Shown here: positions 13,201 to 28,200 of the stretch, in pieces | Numbering within the stretch: the stretch's first letter is position 1 | Layout: each line of letters begins with the position of its first letter | From: Xiphydria camelus | Taxonomy: Eukaryota; Arthropoda; Insecta; Hymenoptera; Xiphydriidae | Direction: 5' to 3' | DNA: 64,000 bases | Assembly (NCBI GenBank): GCA_963678675.1 | Contig: OY783200.1 | Coordinates: 22,582,190-22,646,189, forward strand | Translations under genes and position numbers: made by a program | The notes under the pieces: model-generated | Databases searched by the model: none | Seen by the model: only the letters and a program-made list of their open reading frames with translations | Told to the model about the DNA's origin: nothing

Positions 13201-16200
13201 TCGTACGGGTTTTTTTTTATGAATACTTCTTCCAGAGTACGTCGTTATTCCTATTTCATGCGCGGAGAGATGCACGTATTTTGGTTTTATTAACGCGAAT
13301 TCGCGTAGTTTTGGAGCTGATCGCATTTTTTCTTGGGACAGTGATAATATTTTCCTTTGTTCTTTCATATCTTACTCACATTGATTTCCTCGTTATGATA
13401 AAGAAGCAATGGTGATATTTTATGTCCCTTCTTTCTTCTATAGTTGGAAATTTTGCGTTCGAATCGGTTCACCAAATTTTGTATGTTAGAGTCAATTAAT
13501 TCTTCGTGTCGATCCGATGTTTCTCGTGTTAAAATTAACTCGAAGAATGTTAAATGGGAAATTTTTTGCACTGGAATCGGTCCATTCATTTTTTCAACGT
13601 TAAAATCAACTAATTTTTCGTGTCGATCTGACATTTCTCGTGTTAAGATTAATTCAAAGAATGTTAAATAGGAGATTTTGCTTTAGAATCGGTCCACCCA
13701 TTGTTGGTTTATCATTTTTTTAAGTTAAACTTTAACATAAAAAAATCGGTGGACCGATTCCAACTGAGTATTAAAGAACGCCAGTGAGTACGATTTTCCC
13801 CTTGCTTCGAGAAATCGACGGTAATCCTCGGAAAATTGTTCCAAATAAATCCGTCGGATTCTTTGACCCGATAAATCTCCGAGAACGGGAGAAAGTAACC
13901 AGCGTTAATTTGAACTTCCAACCCTGGTCAATCGTCCCTTCGATCATTCCCGAGATACATACAAACATATCTATATATAGATGGGATATATATTTTAATT
14001 CGATCAGACGATTTTACCTCCGAATTTCTCCCGCGGCTCGCAATACTCTGCCATTATATTCAAAGCACTTTTAAAAGCCTTTTAGCATCGACACAACCTC
14101 AATTAATCGACCGCCCTCCCACCGCGTCACGCTCATCGCTCAATTTCGCCGAAGTTCGAAACCGGAAGCTGCATTAACAAACAGCGTCGCGCGACGTCCA
14201 GCCGACGAAATTCTCGATCCGTCGCTGAACGGTATAATATGTACACGAAGAAAATAATAATTTACCGATCCAAGACGACGAAGTGAATTGTGCCAAGAAG
14301 ATATTTACGGGACAAAATAAAATTATAACACAAGTATATGTTTATTGATTTGATCGAATCCACATTTGATTCGCACTTGATTCAAATAACATATATTTTT
14401 GATTCAACGACAATACTCGTATGTTTGCCGTAAATACCCAAGTAGAAAGTTCTATTATATATTATATAGTCCATATGTGGATTTAGTCCTATATGGACTA
14501 TATATTATTTCTATATATGGACAATATACGGACTAGATATGGATTTTATAAGAATTTAATAAATTAAAATAACTCATTTACAGGATGTAATGGCATACTT
14601 TGCGCTCGGACATACAGTAATCCATACCATGTGAGGCTAAACTTACTCGCCAGGAAAGAAACTCGAATCATTATTATCTCGTTATCAATGAATTTTTGGC
14701 CTATATCAATATAAGACTTTATTGCAGATATAAACGTAATCTTCAAATAAGTATTATAGGTACAAATATGAGCCTGTGAAGCTCATAGGTTTTGGAGACA
14801 ACAGTGATTCGAGTTTCTTTCCTGGCCAATAAGTTTAGCCTCATGTGGTATATGGTTTATATAAAAATCATATATAATCCATATAGGATCAAATCCACAT
14901 ATGCACTATATTATGAAATCCGCATGAAAGTTTTCCGCCTGGGGGATATGTTCTTTTGGCACTATTCACATCGACGGTTACTCGGATCGGCAAATTAGTT
15001 TTCTCAGTATACATATAGAATCGAGGAAGCAATCGCGTCGGTACCGGGCGGTTTTTCAATCGATGATAGATTTTAATCCGCCCCGCGCGTATGCACATCG
15101 GTAGATTTTTCCCTCTCCTCCGCCCCTTTCACCCTTCCCCGCTCAGGCACGAGCGCAGAGAGAGAGAGAGAGAGAGAGAGCGCGGATTTTATTAGGTGCC
15201 GGCGCACGGGCCGATTTAAATTTAATTGTAATGAAGAGGCGATTAAAATTGCAATCGTCCGCGGAATAGAAGCCATAGCGAGCGGCAGTTAACGTCTGCT
15301 AACTGGCGTTTAACTTAACTGCCACCGGGTAACTGGTCGTTTCTAGGCTGAAGGGTCCTTTCGATTACTACTACCGCCGGAATTTTATAGGCTACGAAGC
15401 GCGCCTTTCCGACCGGCGATTCTCGATGTACGTGCGGAGGCTGCGCGCTCGTTTCCGCGACGAAATAACCGACCGCTTAGCGTCCGTCGGACTTGTTTGT
15501 ACAATATTATATGTACGTCTGTATACTCTGATTCGATTTCGCTGATAAGTAATTATAGCAGTGCTCTCTGGTGCTGTACGTTGATAAATAACAGAGAGCG
15601 CGTGCTCTGCTAAAAATATCCTGTATGATCATAAATAATTACATGTGTGTGATCATATGATCATGTAATATTACGTGACTATTTTTTCTCGAATTTGCAG
15701 TGGTGAATAATTGAACCTAATCAGTTTCACATACGATCGATTGATCAAACAGAGACGAATTTCGAATCTAATTATATCCAATAATTACACATGATCATAT
15801 ATGATTATATAATCATATGATCGCATAATTATGTGATTATTTTCCCTTAGGTGTGCAATGGTAAATGATTGACACTGATCAATTTCATACACGATCAATT
15901 AATCAAACAGAGAGACGAATTTCGGATCTGATCATATCCAATTATACATGATCATACATGATTACATATAAACTTTTTTTTCCCAAGCGCATTATAGTAC
16001 ACTTAAAAAAAAATTCCAAACACTCCCACCCCACGCGGTCTCGCGCGCGCGAGAGAGAATAACGTTTTCCCCACAGACGAATAAGAACGAAACCCCACCA
16101 AAGAACACCCGCCGCTCGCGCACAGCAGAAGGCCCCTCCAAATATTCTCTCCCCGTGAAGAGCATATCGGTATTTCATCAAACGCTAATTCTCGACCGTA

Positions 16201-19200
16201 TATTTTGTTTCCACCCCGACGTAGTTCTATTTCATCGCGCGAGCGCTTCACGAAATTCTGCTCTCCGTACACCTACGCGTCCCGTACGTTTATTCGAGAG
16301 AGTACAGGTACATACAAATACATATTACGCGTACATAGAGCACCTATATATCCAGACGCCACGTATACATACCGCGGTGGGAGGGGGAGGGTGGTTGATG
16401 CAATCGATATTCACCTCGCGCGCCACCCCCGTCGACTGCCCCCCTCCCCCCCCCCCACCGTCTCTCGAAATCGCGGGACGCGATTCCACCGCGCCAAACC
16501 GACCGGCGAAGAAAATCCGAGCGAATCGCCGCGCGGTTAGGCGCGTAATAATCTAAGCGGGGCCGAAAGTCACATACGTGATGGGAGTTGGGGCCCGGCG
16601 GCGCGTTGCCCTCGAAGAGCGTCGTCCCGTGGGACTCGGACGCGGATGGCGCGGTGTCATTCGCTGGTCCTGCGGGACGAGCAAGTGACTGCTCACGGGA
16701 CGGGTGCAGGCAGTGTCTCTCGTTATTGTGTCGCGGCGAAGAGGGACGGGGTTCGTCTGCGTTCTATTTAGGGGAGGGAAATCGAGGGTGGAGAACGCGC
16801 GGAAGTCGGTTTGCGGTAAGAGTGAATTATTATATTGCGATTATTGTTGGTCGAGTGACGTATTTTGGGCAAAATAATGTCACTCACTGAATGACGTCAT
16901 TTTTTTTGTCAATACGACGTTCGAACGTCTTTCAGAAATGACGAGGTAATGATAAAACCTCGTTATTTTGTTATTTGTGAAAGACGTTTGGTGTCGTTAT
17001 GACGAAAAAAGTGACGCCATTAATTTAGTGAGTGACATTATTTTGATCGAAGTGTGTTGCTTGGGTGATGCGGGAAATTCGAAAGTTCTTTCTTTCCCAG
17101 ACAGAAAAGTTCTATATGGTTTGTACACTGAATAAGAACTCTTGGTCAGGCCGACAAAATATTTTGAATGAATACAAACCAACGAAACGTTCTTTTTGGA
17201 ATCGCAAAATTCCTTGGTTGATTTCATCAAAACTTTGACGGCAAAGCTAAACGTTCGAATAATCCGGCAAATATTGTTTTTAGGTTTTCAAATTATTTTG
17301 TTGACTACTTTTTTCTCAGTGTATATAGTCTATATGTGGATTTGGTCCTACATGGATTATATATGTGATTTCTATATAAACTATATAGAGACTATATTTC
17401 ACTCATTATTATTTCTCTCGGTGTATTCTTAACGGCTTCAGTTTTGATACGTTCTTCATCTCGTGATATAGGTGACTGCCGTTGTTTATTTAATAATTCG
17501 AGAGGTTGCAATTTATCTGATAATTCTCGCGGGAGCAATTATATGTTTCGATTATTCGTATCGGCAGTACTAATATTATAAACGGACGTTTCGATGACTC
17601 CGCTTCCAATGTAACTGTAAGCGACGACGTCGGGACGCTCTTCTCGCGAAGCGCGTGCGTTGCAACGCGGTGCTGCACGCGACGAATTACGGCGACACGA
17701 ATCGTTATCATCGATCATAGCTGCGCGGCACTGCGGATGTAGCGTAATGCGTCGTAATGCAGCGTGTCGTCTGTATCGAGGTGTCAAACAAGTTTCCCGA
17801 CAAACGGCTTTGCGACGAAGCGATGTGCGGCGCGCGCCGTCGGTAAACTTATTTGACACCCCAACGTGCGCCGGTTTCCGATAACGAGGAAAAACATATG
17901 ATCACATATAATTGGATATAATCAGATCAGAAATGTGTCTGTCTGATTATATGATACATAAAAAAAATACATATATGATCATGTATAAACGTGGATGATC
18001 CGATAGGCTTTGATATATTATTTGGATTCAAAATGTTCAACTTTGTTTAGATCTAAATATATATAATCATTTCTGAACATATACGATTATACATAATCAT
18101 ACATAATTTTTCATACATGTATAATCAGATATAGACAAATTTCGGATCTGATTATATCCAATTATATATGACAATATGATTAATTATGACCGTTTTCCCT
18201 TGAATTTGACATAACTAGGGAACGTAAAACTATGTGTGATCGTATATAATCATATATGACCAGATAGGATTTGATATAACAAGATCCAAAATGTACATCT
18301 TTGTTCAGATCTAAATATACATAATCGTATCTGATCATGTATGATTGTGTATGATAATATACGGTTATACATCATTTTTTATATGTGATCGGACAGTGGC
18401 AAATTTCAAATCTGATTATATCCAAAATTATATATGATCTTATACGATTATATATGATTATATATGACCATATTTTCCTGGGTTCGACATTCGATCACCC
18501 CTTACCTTTCAGAAACATTTAACCCCAACAAATTCCATTATGAACGACAGAGAGTGGAATAATCTTAAAACGTTAAACAATGGCGAACCGCATTTTCGCG
18601 AATCTGCACTCTCCCTCTCCCTCTATTTTACAACGTCCCACCCAGCCACGCGAGCGAAGTATTCACCAAGATTCAACGCTTCAGCCATGCAGCGGCCTAT
18701 GCATTTTAAGGGAGGGTGATTTTTTAATGCGGTATAAATATGCATAGCCCACGATATTAGCTCTTATGTGTCGCCGACCAAAAAGTATAACGCGTATATA
18801 ATGCGGGGAGCGAGAATCGAGGGGCGCGGAGAGCAGGGTACGCCGGGGGTAGAATGGGGTTTCTCGATGGATAAACTGTGTCGCTACCGCGTCCCCGGGG
18901 AGCGTCGTCGTCGTCGTCGTCTAAAACGCGCACATTTTGCTCTCTTCCTCCGCCTCGCGCGCGATTCCTCATTCGTCCCTTCGTGGCGTTCTGAACAATT
19001 TCTCAAACGTGCGGTGATAATTCTTGCAGCAGTGACATGACGATTCCACGATGCGAAACACTGTTTTGGGCCCGCCGCGAAAGCCACTTCCGGATCTTTT
19101 CGGCGCGGTAACTTAATCCGCACGGCCGCTAATTTAACGGCGGGAGTCCGCCGTGAGCCCGACGATATTGCGCGCGTGAAATAATACTAAAGCGTAAACG

Positions 19201-22200
19201 GATCAGGTTTACGGGCGAGAAGCCCGTCCCGCGGAAGCGCCTCTGCGAAAACAGTGTTTTATGCCGACGGATTCGCGGCGAGTTCTCGCGTTACGAGCTT
19301 TCCCAGTTCCGCGGCATAGATGCGTCGCTTTTCTCGTCTCTCGCGCGGCGCTTCTCGGCGGCGGAAGGCGAGTTACGTCGGATTTATGGGCAGTGAGAAT
19401 AATGCACCGCGCGTGGAATATGATGTGCGGTTCCAGTACCGGCATTAGGTCTTTGCACTCGAGTAATTAATCTCTTTTCGAGTATTTAGAGGTGCAAACG
19501 TGTCCCGAAAAGGAACGTATCTTTGATTTTAACTCGTTGGAAATGTAAATACTTATGGTTGGGATTCATTGATTTTTGGTGGGAGGAAAACTGGAATGCT
19601 CTAAAGAAATACTCCAATCTCTTAGAGTTTTTCCGCGAGACTACAAATGTTCGTTTACAATGTGTAATTGGATATAATCAGATTCGAAATTTGTCAGTGT
19701 CTGATCATATATGAAATATTATATACCTATGTATATTGTTATCATGCATAGTTAGATTATATATATTTAGAACTAAACGAAGATGGCATTTTTGAATCTG
19801 ATTAGGTATATCAATTCCTATCTGATTATATATGATCATGTGTAGTTTTTCATATTGTAATTAGATGAAGACAAATTGCGGATTTGATTATATCTAATTA
19901 TATGTATAATCATATATGATCACAATTTACAACTTTTTCTCGAGATTCTAAAAAATTAGAACGTTCCTTTAATGTTCTGATGGTACTCCTATCAAGAATC
20001 AATAGATCTCGATATTATACAGATGTATTACCCCAATGAGCTATACAATCAAAAAAGGCATCCGACTTTCCTATTCGCTGCATCCGCTTTTACGCGTTTC
20101 ACTTGTATGGAAACACCCAACGAAACGAACCAGGGGTCGGTCGAGAAACGTGGATCAGAGGCGCGAGATTAAAGGTCGTAGAGCAACCCGCGAAATGGCC
20201 CGTTAAGCATTACGCCCTCCCGCGCAACGTGGTCGTCCCAGGAGAGACCGGACGACTCCGTTAGCCCGAGTCGTCACCGAAAAAGCACTCTTTCCGCGTC
20301 TCCATGCGGCATTACCGATCGCCTCCTGCGGGAGAGCTATCCAACATTTCGCGCGTGGAATGGGGAAAACGGGATTAATGTGTTAATTATATAATATCCG
20401 ACAGTCGTATACGAACAGTATAGAATTTGAAAAAGACCGTATCATCGGGTTTTGTATTTACAGTAGACATATTTTTACCCGTCACACACTGAAGGAAATT
20501 TGATAGATTGTACAACAATGCTAGTAGTTTATTAATGTAAAAATACGTTTCTATTTATCTTAGCAATACTTATTTCTCTTTTACCAAAATAAACAACTAT
20601 TTTAATTAAAAATTTTAGGCTTTCGCGACCATTGTCATTATAGTTATGAGTATTACCACCCGGAAGCCAAGAGTAGTAATACTCATAACTATAACTATTT
20701 TAATTATACGTATATTTATTTTAGTGAATGCATATTGCTCTTGTCACACTTGATATTGCTATATTACCTATACTGTCTAGTTAACCTATCACTTAATTTT
20801 AAAGTATAGCTATCAGAGTTATACTAATTGCTGTGTGATTTCGCCCAGCTCAGAGTAGTTTTCGTGTCGAATTTTGCATTAGATCCTAAACATTAATATG
20901 CATTAGATTCCACTGAACATCGCCTAGGATTAATTTTAGGCGTTTTGTTTTTAAGGAAGCAGGAAGATTCGAATAATCCATCGCGAACTTAAAACGCAAT
21001 AAAAAGTAGCGTCGTAAAAGAGAAATTAATATACTCGCATTACCGTGATATTAAGGAGATTATCCGGTAATTAATTGCATTATGTCGTAATGTCCTGTTG
21101 ATGACTGAGAAATTAAACGAGATCCGTGTTTCTCGTCCGCGGCTATAAAGAGCGATTGTCACGAATCTGGTTAGGAAAATACTGTACGATCCGTCGGTAA
21201 TCCAGAGTAATTATAGCCAATTTTGGTCATGCCGTCCGATCAAAGCCATGCCCCGGTTTCCGAGTCGACCAACCCCTGCCGCCGCCACCCCCGCGTTCGC
21301 GCAACGATACACAAGAGCAACGGGTGGTCCGGGTAATGCGTCTCGTCGCCACCATCACCATCCCCTCCGAACACATCGTCATCAATCAGGGGCGATGCAC
21401 GCCCTATTGCAGCTTTATACAATATTTATTTTCATTATGTTCCTCTTTTCTCTCGCGTACCTCGGTGCGATTTTGCTTCTGTTTCGTTTACCAGTTATGC
21501 ACTCCACGTTCAATTTGATGATTTCACGTTCGCTTGATTCTGACGTAGAAATTGTGTTCGATCTTCACACTTGATATATTCTTTGCTCTAATTTCTAATC
21601 GGCAAGTGGAACTGAAAGTCATCTGCAGTTTTTATAATAATTCTCGGGGAAAAAAATAGTTATATATAATCATATATGATTATATAATATATAATCGGGT
21701 TTAAATTTGTCTCTATCTGATTATACATATGTGACAAATTATATATCATTATATATGACTATTTTTTCCCCCAGGAATCTATGAATATCGATGGGAAGAA
21801 ATCACGTCACCGTCGCTCGAAACGAAACTGAAGCGTATAAGTATAAGAATTCATGCAGGATGAATTCGTATCGATTTTACTCCTAAAATTGAAGAACGAA
21901 AAATCTCGACAACACTCGCTTCCGTTCCACTCGAATTCGAGCTCCGAAAGAATTCCAGATTTCATCCTCGCGTAGGGCAGCGTATCAGCCGCAAAATTGC
22001 ACCGAGCAATTTTTCAATGGCGCGGTGAAAGCTGCCCCGATATATCTTCAGCTCTCGGGCAGATCCCGCCGCTTGCCTTGATGGCGAGCTCAATTTATAT
22101 CAGCGCCCGCTGAACCCCCTTTACGAGGTCTCTCTTTCTCTCTCTCCCCTACCTCCGAGGCCACCCCCTAAAGTCACCGCCGCGCCGTGTACGACGCCGA

Positions 22201-25200
22201 GGGCTCCGAGGAGTCCGTCGGAGTTAAACTAAGCCATTCGCGATCGGCGGAAACAAATAGAAAAGTCTCGTTGGACCCCATCGTTACCCCGTCGCTCGCG
22301 CTTTCGACAACCTTTCCAGGCCGGGGAACTGAGCGACGTGGAAGCTTGTCGATTCGACGACGCTTTTCTTGCAAATAAACGGCTTCTCGGTTAATCTTTA
22401 GGATGTCTATTTAGAGGGTATAAAACCCCAACTGTATCTGCGACATCTCACAGAACTCTGTTCAGTTCTTAATTCATCCTGTTCAGTCCTTTCGCTTTCA
22501 TTAATACTAAAATGGTGCATGTGGATACACGGGTACCCAGCCGACGGAAGGGGCGCTGCAATTTTTTCCTGCGTTCGTATTTTTCCTTTGATGAATATTT
22601 TAAATCGAAACATAAACTATATATGATCATATATACATAATCATGTATGATCCAATAGGATTTGATATAATCAGATCCAAAATTGTCAACTTTCATCAGA
22701 TCTAGATACATAAAATCATATCTGATCATGTACGATTATACCTATATGGCCTATTAGGCCTAATAATCCTAGTTTTCCACATATATTCAGATAAAGACAA
22801 ATTTCGCATTTTATTATATCCAATTACACATGACCACATATCATATATTTAAATATTTTTTTCCCAGGCGCTTAATCTTTCTACCCGAAATTCCAGAGCT
22901 CTTCTTACATAACTGAAACCTAGCAGCTATTCACCGGTTGAACCAGCGGCTCTCATTACTGCAAATCCAAATTATTACACGTAATACGCGGGGGTGGTGG
23001 CGGCAGGGGTTGGTCGACTAGGTACACAGATACAATGGAATCGAGCTTCTTGGTTTTCGTGTAACAGAGACTCACCCCCTGCACACATCAGCAGTGGCGC
23101 TTTCTCTCGGAAGATTCCTCGCCGAAACACGCTCGCACCTTGACCTATCGATTGAGCCCCGTCGTCGGCGCGGCGGAGTCGCTTATATCTCCCGCAGGAT
23201 TTTCTCGTCCCACCCGCGCCCACGCGGATCCGACGCTTCCAGGTGCTTCCGCGGACAGCTGCGCCGCGGCGCACGCACCCCCCCGCGTGTGCGTGGTGAT
23301 CGATCAATTTTTAAAAAAGCAATGTTCTTAATTGGCCGACCGGTCGAGATTTCCAAGGCGCATCGCGCCGCCCAAGGGTCCCTTAGTCATCGAAAGGTGT
23401 GTTCCGATGAAGCGGTGGTGCTGCTGGCTGACTCGTGATCGTCCGACGGCTTTGGCCTCCTCCCCTATTTGCACGCGGCACACGCGCGCGCTGCTCTTCC
23501 CCTTTGAAATCTCCAGCCTCTGACTGACTTTGATCACGCGATTACGGCGCGTGTTAACTTTTCCACTTTGTCACGCTAATGGATAGAGGGAAAGTTGGGA
23601 TTGAGATCGGAGAAAGCGGAGCTGTCGGTTACGGGTGCCAAAAAAGAGTGAAGGTGAAATGCTGGAAGAATCTGGCCTGGATGCTGTGGTCGTTGTAGCT
23701 AAAAAATGGCTAGGGAAAAAATACGTATATTTATAGTCATGTGTGTATGTGATCATACATAATTCAATATAATCATATACGAAATTTGTCTCCATCTGAT
23801 TATATAATATGACAAACTACGTACGACCATACATTATTATACATGATCAGATAGGATTTGATGTAATCAGATTCAAAATTGTCAACTTCCTTCAGATTTA
23901 AATGCGTGTAATCATATCCGATCATGTATGATTATATAATATAGGATTATATATACATATATGAATTTTCATATATGATCAGATACAGATAAAATTCGGA
24001 TTTGATTACATCCAATTATGTATGCTTATACATGATTAACATTTTTTCCCGAAGGTACTACGTCAGCTCGACGTATTACTGCAGTAGTTAAACTTATCGT
24101 TGTCAATTGAATTACCTTGTTAAGGCAATTAATTAGATAGTAGCTTTATTTCTGTCTGTAGCTAAAGAAATCATAAATACTATTTACCTTCAAATATCTT
24201 CTTCTCGCCTCAGAAAAAATGTTTACACATATAATTATATATGGATCTTGTCCCATATATAATTATATACAAAAACTTTATCTCTCTCAGAATATTCACA
24301 GGCAACGTAGACGTTAACCTAATTTAGTAAGACCGAACTTCTCCCATGGAATTATTATACTAAATTTGATCAACGACTAACGCATCTGCCAATACAGCAG
24401 ATAGTTTCAATAACAATGCACCGCTCGAGGCCACTCGAAAGGTGGCAGGCAAGAGACCGAGCCCATTGACTTCGGGGTTCCCCTTCCTATCTGACCCCCT
24501 GAATCTCAGCGTAACCCTCGGGTTAATCGCTTCCTCGTGTCATCCTGGTTGTTTGCGTTGGGTACACGCGTGTCACGTACTCCGAGCAAACACTTTGCAA
24601 CTTCCCCTCTTTCTGTATCATCGGACAGTATCTATTAATGCACTTATAACGCATCCTTTTACCCATAATTCCAATTAAAGATCGACAAGCCAGATCGATC
24701 CACGGTCCCGACGAATCGGGGAAGACGCGGCGATGCTCTTCGACGAGATTCACCCTCGTTTCCCCTTCCTTCCATCCCCTCCTTCGTTCCGCTTATTCGC
24801 GGGGCGTGCGACGGCGAATTATCCACGGGCTTTTAGCCCCTAGCTGTAGCGTGAAATCGGTGCAACCACACCCACGACAGGCGGCATGAGAGACGGAGGA
24901 GCGAGATGAGAAGGGGGTTGGAGGAAGAGCGAGGACACGGGGTATCGCGTAGTGAAACGTCGGGGCGCACCGCGTCTCGGAGAAAGGGCGGCGGCACACG
25001 CCCTCTGGCAACGGGGGTTGCTTCTTCTTTATTAGACTCGCCGCGTGCACCGCGGCAATAAGATTATCGACATCTTTCGTATCGCCGCTTTTGTGTGTGT
25101 ATGCGTGTACGGGAATATAGGTGAAGGATAATTCTTCAAAGGAAGAAGTTTTTCGAGTTTCGCTTGGGTCTGGTTATTCTTTCCTGTCTTTTCGGTACGG

Positions 25201-28200
25201 GAAAATAGACGCTGTATATAAGAACAATTTCTATTTTTAATATAATCGTATGTAAAGCTTTTATCAAATATGTATAATTATGAAAATTAATATATTTTTT
25301 ATAAAGTTTGTATTTAATATTTGTTGAACTTTATGTTCAATTTTATATTTGGTTGAATATAAACGTCATAACGGTGTATTTATGTATTAGATAAAAGCTT
25401 TAAATACAATTAAGTATATTAAGTTCAATACAAATTTGTCTTACAGTATGATACGATTTTCCTATTACTGCCAGTAACACCTTCATAGTTAAAGGGTGCG
25501 TGTATCGAGAGAAGAGTTAAATAATTCAACGTCAATTCAATACTCCCATCGTTCAAGACTCAAACGTCACTATATCCAAAATCTCGCGCCAGGCAAAATT
25601 CGACCGTCATCCCTCAAATATCCAGACCCATTGCAACGGAAGCAAACACATGGAGCGAGCGAGAGAGAGAGCGAAGCCTGTAAATCCCATATATCCAATT
25701 AGATTCGTATAATCCCTGCACGTTAGCAGAGGTGCGTGAGAGAGAGAGAGAGGGAGAATATACGCTAGAGAACAGTATGGAGCCCCCCCCCCTCTCTCTC
25801 TCTCTCTCTTTCTCTCCGTCGCACTCCAACGCTAAAGTACCAAACCAGTACGCTATGTCGTCCGCGGACCAACGCGAGAGGGACTCCAGCTCCGCCGCGA
25901 GGGTGGCTCTGCCCGCCTATATATCGGCGAGAGCGAGAACGCGGACGGGCTTTGCATGCGATATCAATAAATCAAGTCCCCGGGACCCGGCAGCTTAGGG
26001 GGGCAGGGAAACAGCTACGTGGCCAGAATCAACAGCTCATAACGTCGGCTAATAGTCGACCACGCCGCGGTGGGGTCGAAGATATTGTTGCGATATGGAA
26101 GGAACGGGCCGACCTTCCTTCGTCCCCTCGGCGCTGGTCGGGGGATGAAGAGAGAGAGGAGCTGGAAGCTGCCCTCTCGCCGGACACCCCCTCCTGTCCT
26201 CCCCAACTGGAAATATTAAAGCGTTACACACAGGGATCGGTCAAGGTTCTCCTAAAGGCCTGAGGTCAGCTAAGCCCCCGACGTAACGTCGAGGCCTCGT
26301 CAGAGAGCCTGAACTCATTTCTAGTCGGGCCTCCCCTACGGGATGCGAATCTCGGGCGGAGAGAGCTTTCACGCGGGTCATCGTTACGGATCGCTCCCGT
26401 TTCAGGTGTGGTTCCAGAATCGTCGGGCCAAGTGGAAGAAGCGCAAGAAGACCACCAATGTCTTCAGGTCGCCCGGCGCTCTGATACCGTCCCACGGACT
26501 TCCGCCTTTCGGCGCGATGAGCTCCGAGCTCTGCGGCGCTGCGGGGATGTTTCACGCGCCTACCGACCGCTGGGGGATGGGACCAGGTCAGAGACGTCGA
26601 TTCGTTATCGGGGATGTTCCTATAGCGTTGGCGATTTGACGCGAGTGGATGGTGTTGCCATATACGAAACCCCTTAATTACCGTCGTGCATTTCTTGCCG
26701 ATTTGAAAGTTTTGTTCGTACTATTCCAGCATTCCTTTCGACAAGATTTAAAACGCGGCACATAATATCAAATTCGTGGAGGAATAGTCTCGTTCGCCGA
26801 ATTCGAAATGGTTCTCCAAAGGTTACACAGTTAGGAATTTGACGTCGGAACCGGTCCGCTGACGTTCATCGCCTGTTTTCCTTGTAGGTTTAGGCCAGCT
26901 GGGTCAGGGCGGCATGGGGATGAGCGGCTTCGGCCAGAGCCTCGGCCAGCTCAGCCAACAGGGCTCCGGGAGCCTCGGCTCCAGCCTGGGACTCGGCAAC
27001 TCCGGTCTGCCCATCAGCAGTCCGTCGCAGACCGTCTACCAGGCGAGCTACGGACTGAATTCCCTCGGTGAGTCGACGCGGCGTCGGTAATTCTGAATGG
27101 GATATGGCATCTGTATCTGCTGGGTAGCTGGATGCACTATATCCGTGGTATTGGAATAATCTAGAAAAAAGTGGTCACGTATAATTGGATATAATCAGAT
27201 TAGAAATGTTGTTCTGTCTCGTCATATATGAACAATTTTATGTATGATCGGATATAATGATATACGTATAATTAGGTATAATCAGGTATAATTATATTAG
27301 ACATTTTTAGATCTAAACATGTTCACAGAGAAGCACCATTTATGTCTACCTGAACATGTCGTATGATCATATATCTATAGTTTTTAACCTACGATCAAAT
27401 AGAGACGAATTTCGGATCTGCGAGCACATGTTCAGATTTAAAAATATTTAATCATATCTGATCATACATGATTATATGTGATCATACATAATTATTCACA
27501 TACCTATGATCTCAAACAGAGACAAATTTCGGATCTCATTATATCCAGTTATATATATGATTATATATGATCATTTTTTTTCCCGAGAAGGCGTAGATTC
27601 GGAGATCAGGAAGGATCTCGGTCGTTTATTCGCGTAATCTAGGGGCGAGTAATTATTTAGCCCGGCGAAATACGATCCATCACCGTCCGACGAAGACGGA
27701 AGGTCTCCCCCCCAACCGCACGCGAGGAATTTGAGACAGAAACATAAACTCCAGCCCGCTGTTGACGCAGGCAGACCTCAAGGTGGTCGCACCTAGGTGC
27801 GAGATCTTTCGCTGTGTGTTTACCATTACGTCCCGATGCAACCTGTCTTGGCTAAGTTACACTTCGCGCGCGGCGAACGGGGATCGCGTCGCGTCACGTA
27901 TACCCACCGGTCCCGCGAAGATCATCGTTCGGGATTTTATATTCTTTTTACGCGCTTGTTTTGGAGCCTCCCTCCCCGCCGTGCGCCACCCTCCGAGGCG
28001 ATTCGGGCTTCTCGGCCGATTGTTTGTCGAGGTGCACACGGGCGACTCGAATGCGTTTGCCAAGTGTTCTCCGTGAGTTTTCTCCGAATTCCTCCGTCCC
28101 GATTTCCGGTTGGATGCTGCGTTTGAGATGACTGCAGTTGTCGCTACATTGGAATCGAGGCGTAATGCGCTTTTAAATACTACCTATATCACCCGACGGA

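Noticed and set aside
13444..13671. Open frame with a repeated ~39-residue unit
   Set aside because: The tandem unit is divisible by three, which keeps any frame open; no support for translation, and it lies in an otp intron.
25732..25998. Possible extra otp exon or alternative start within intron 3
   Set aside because: The frame is built on GA/CT microsatellites and no splice phase links it convincingly to exon 4.
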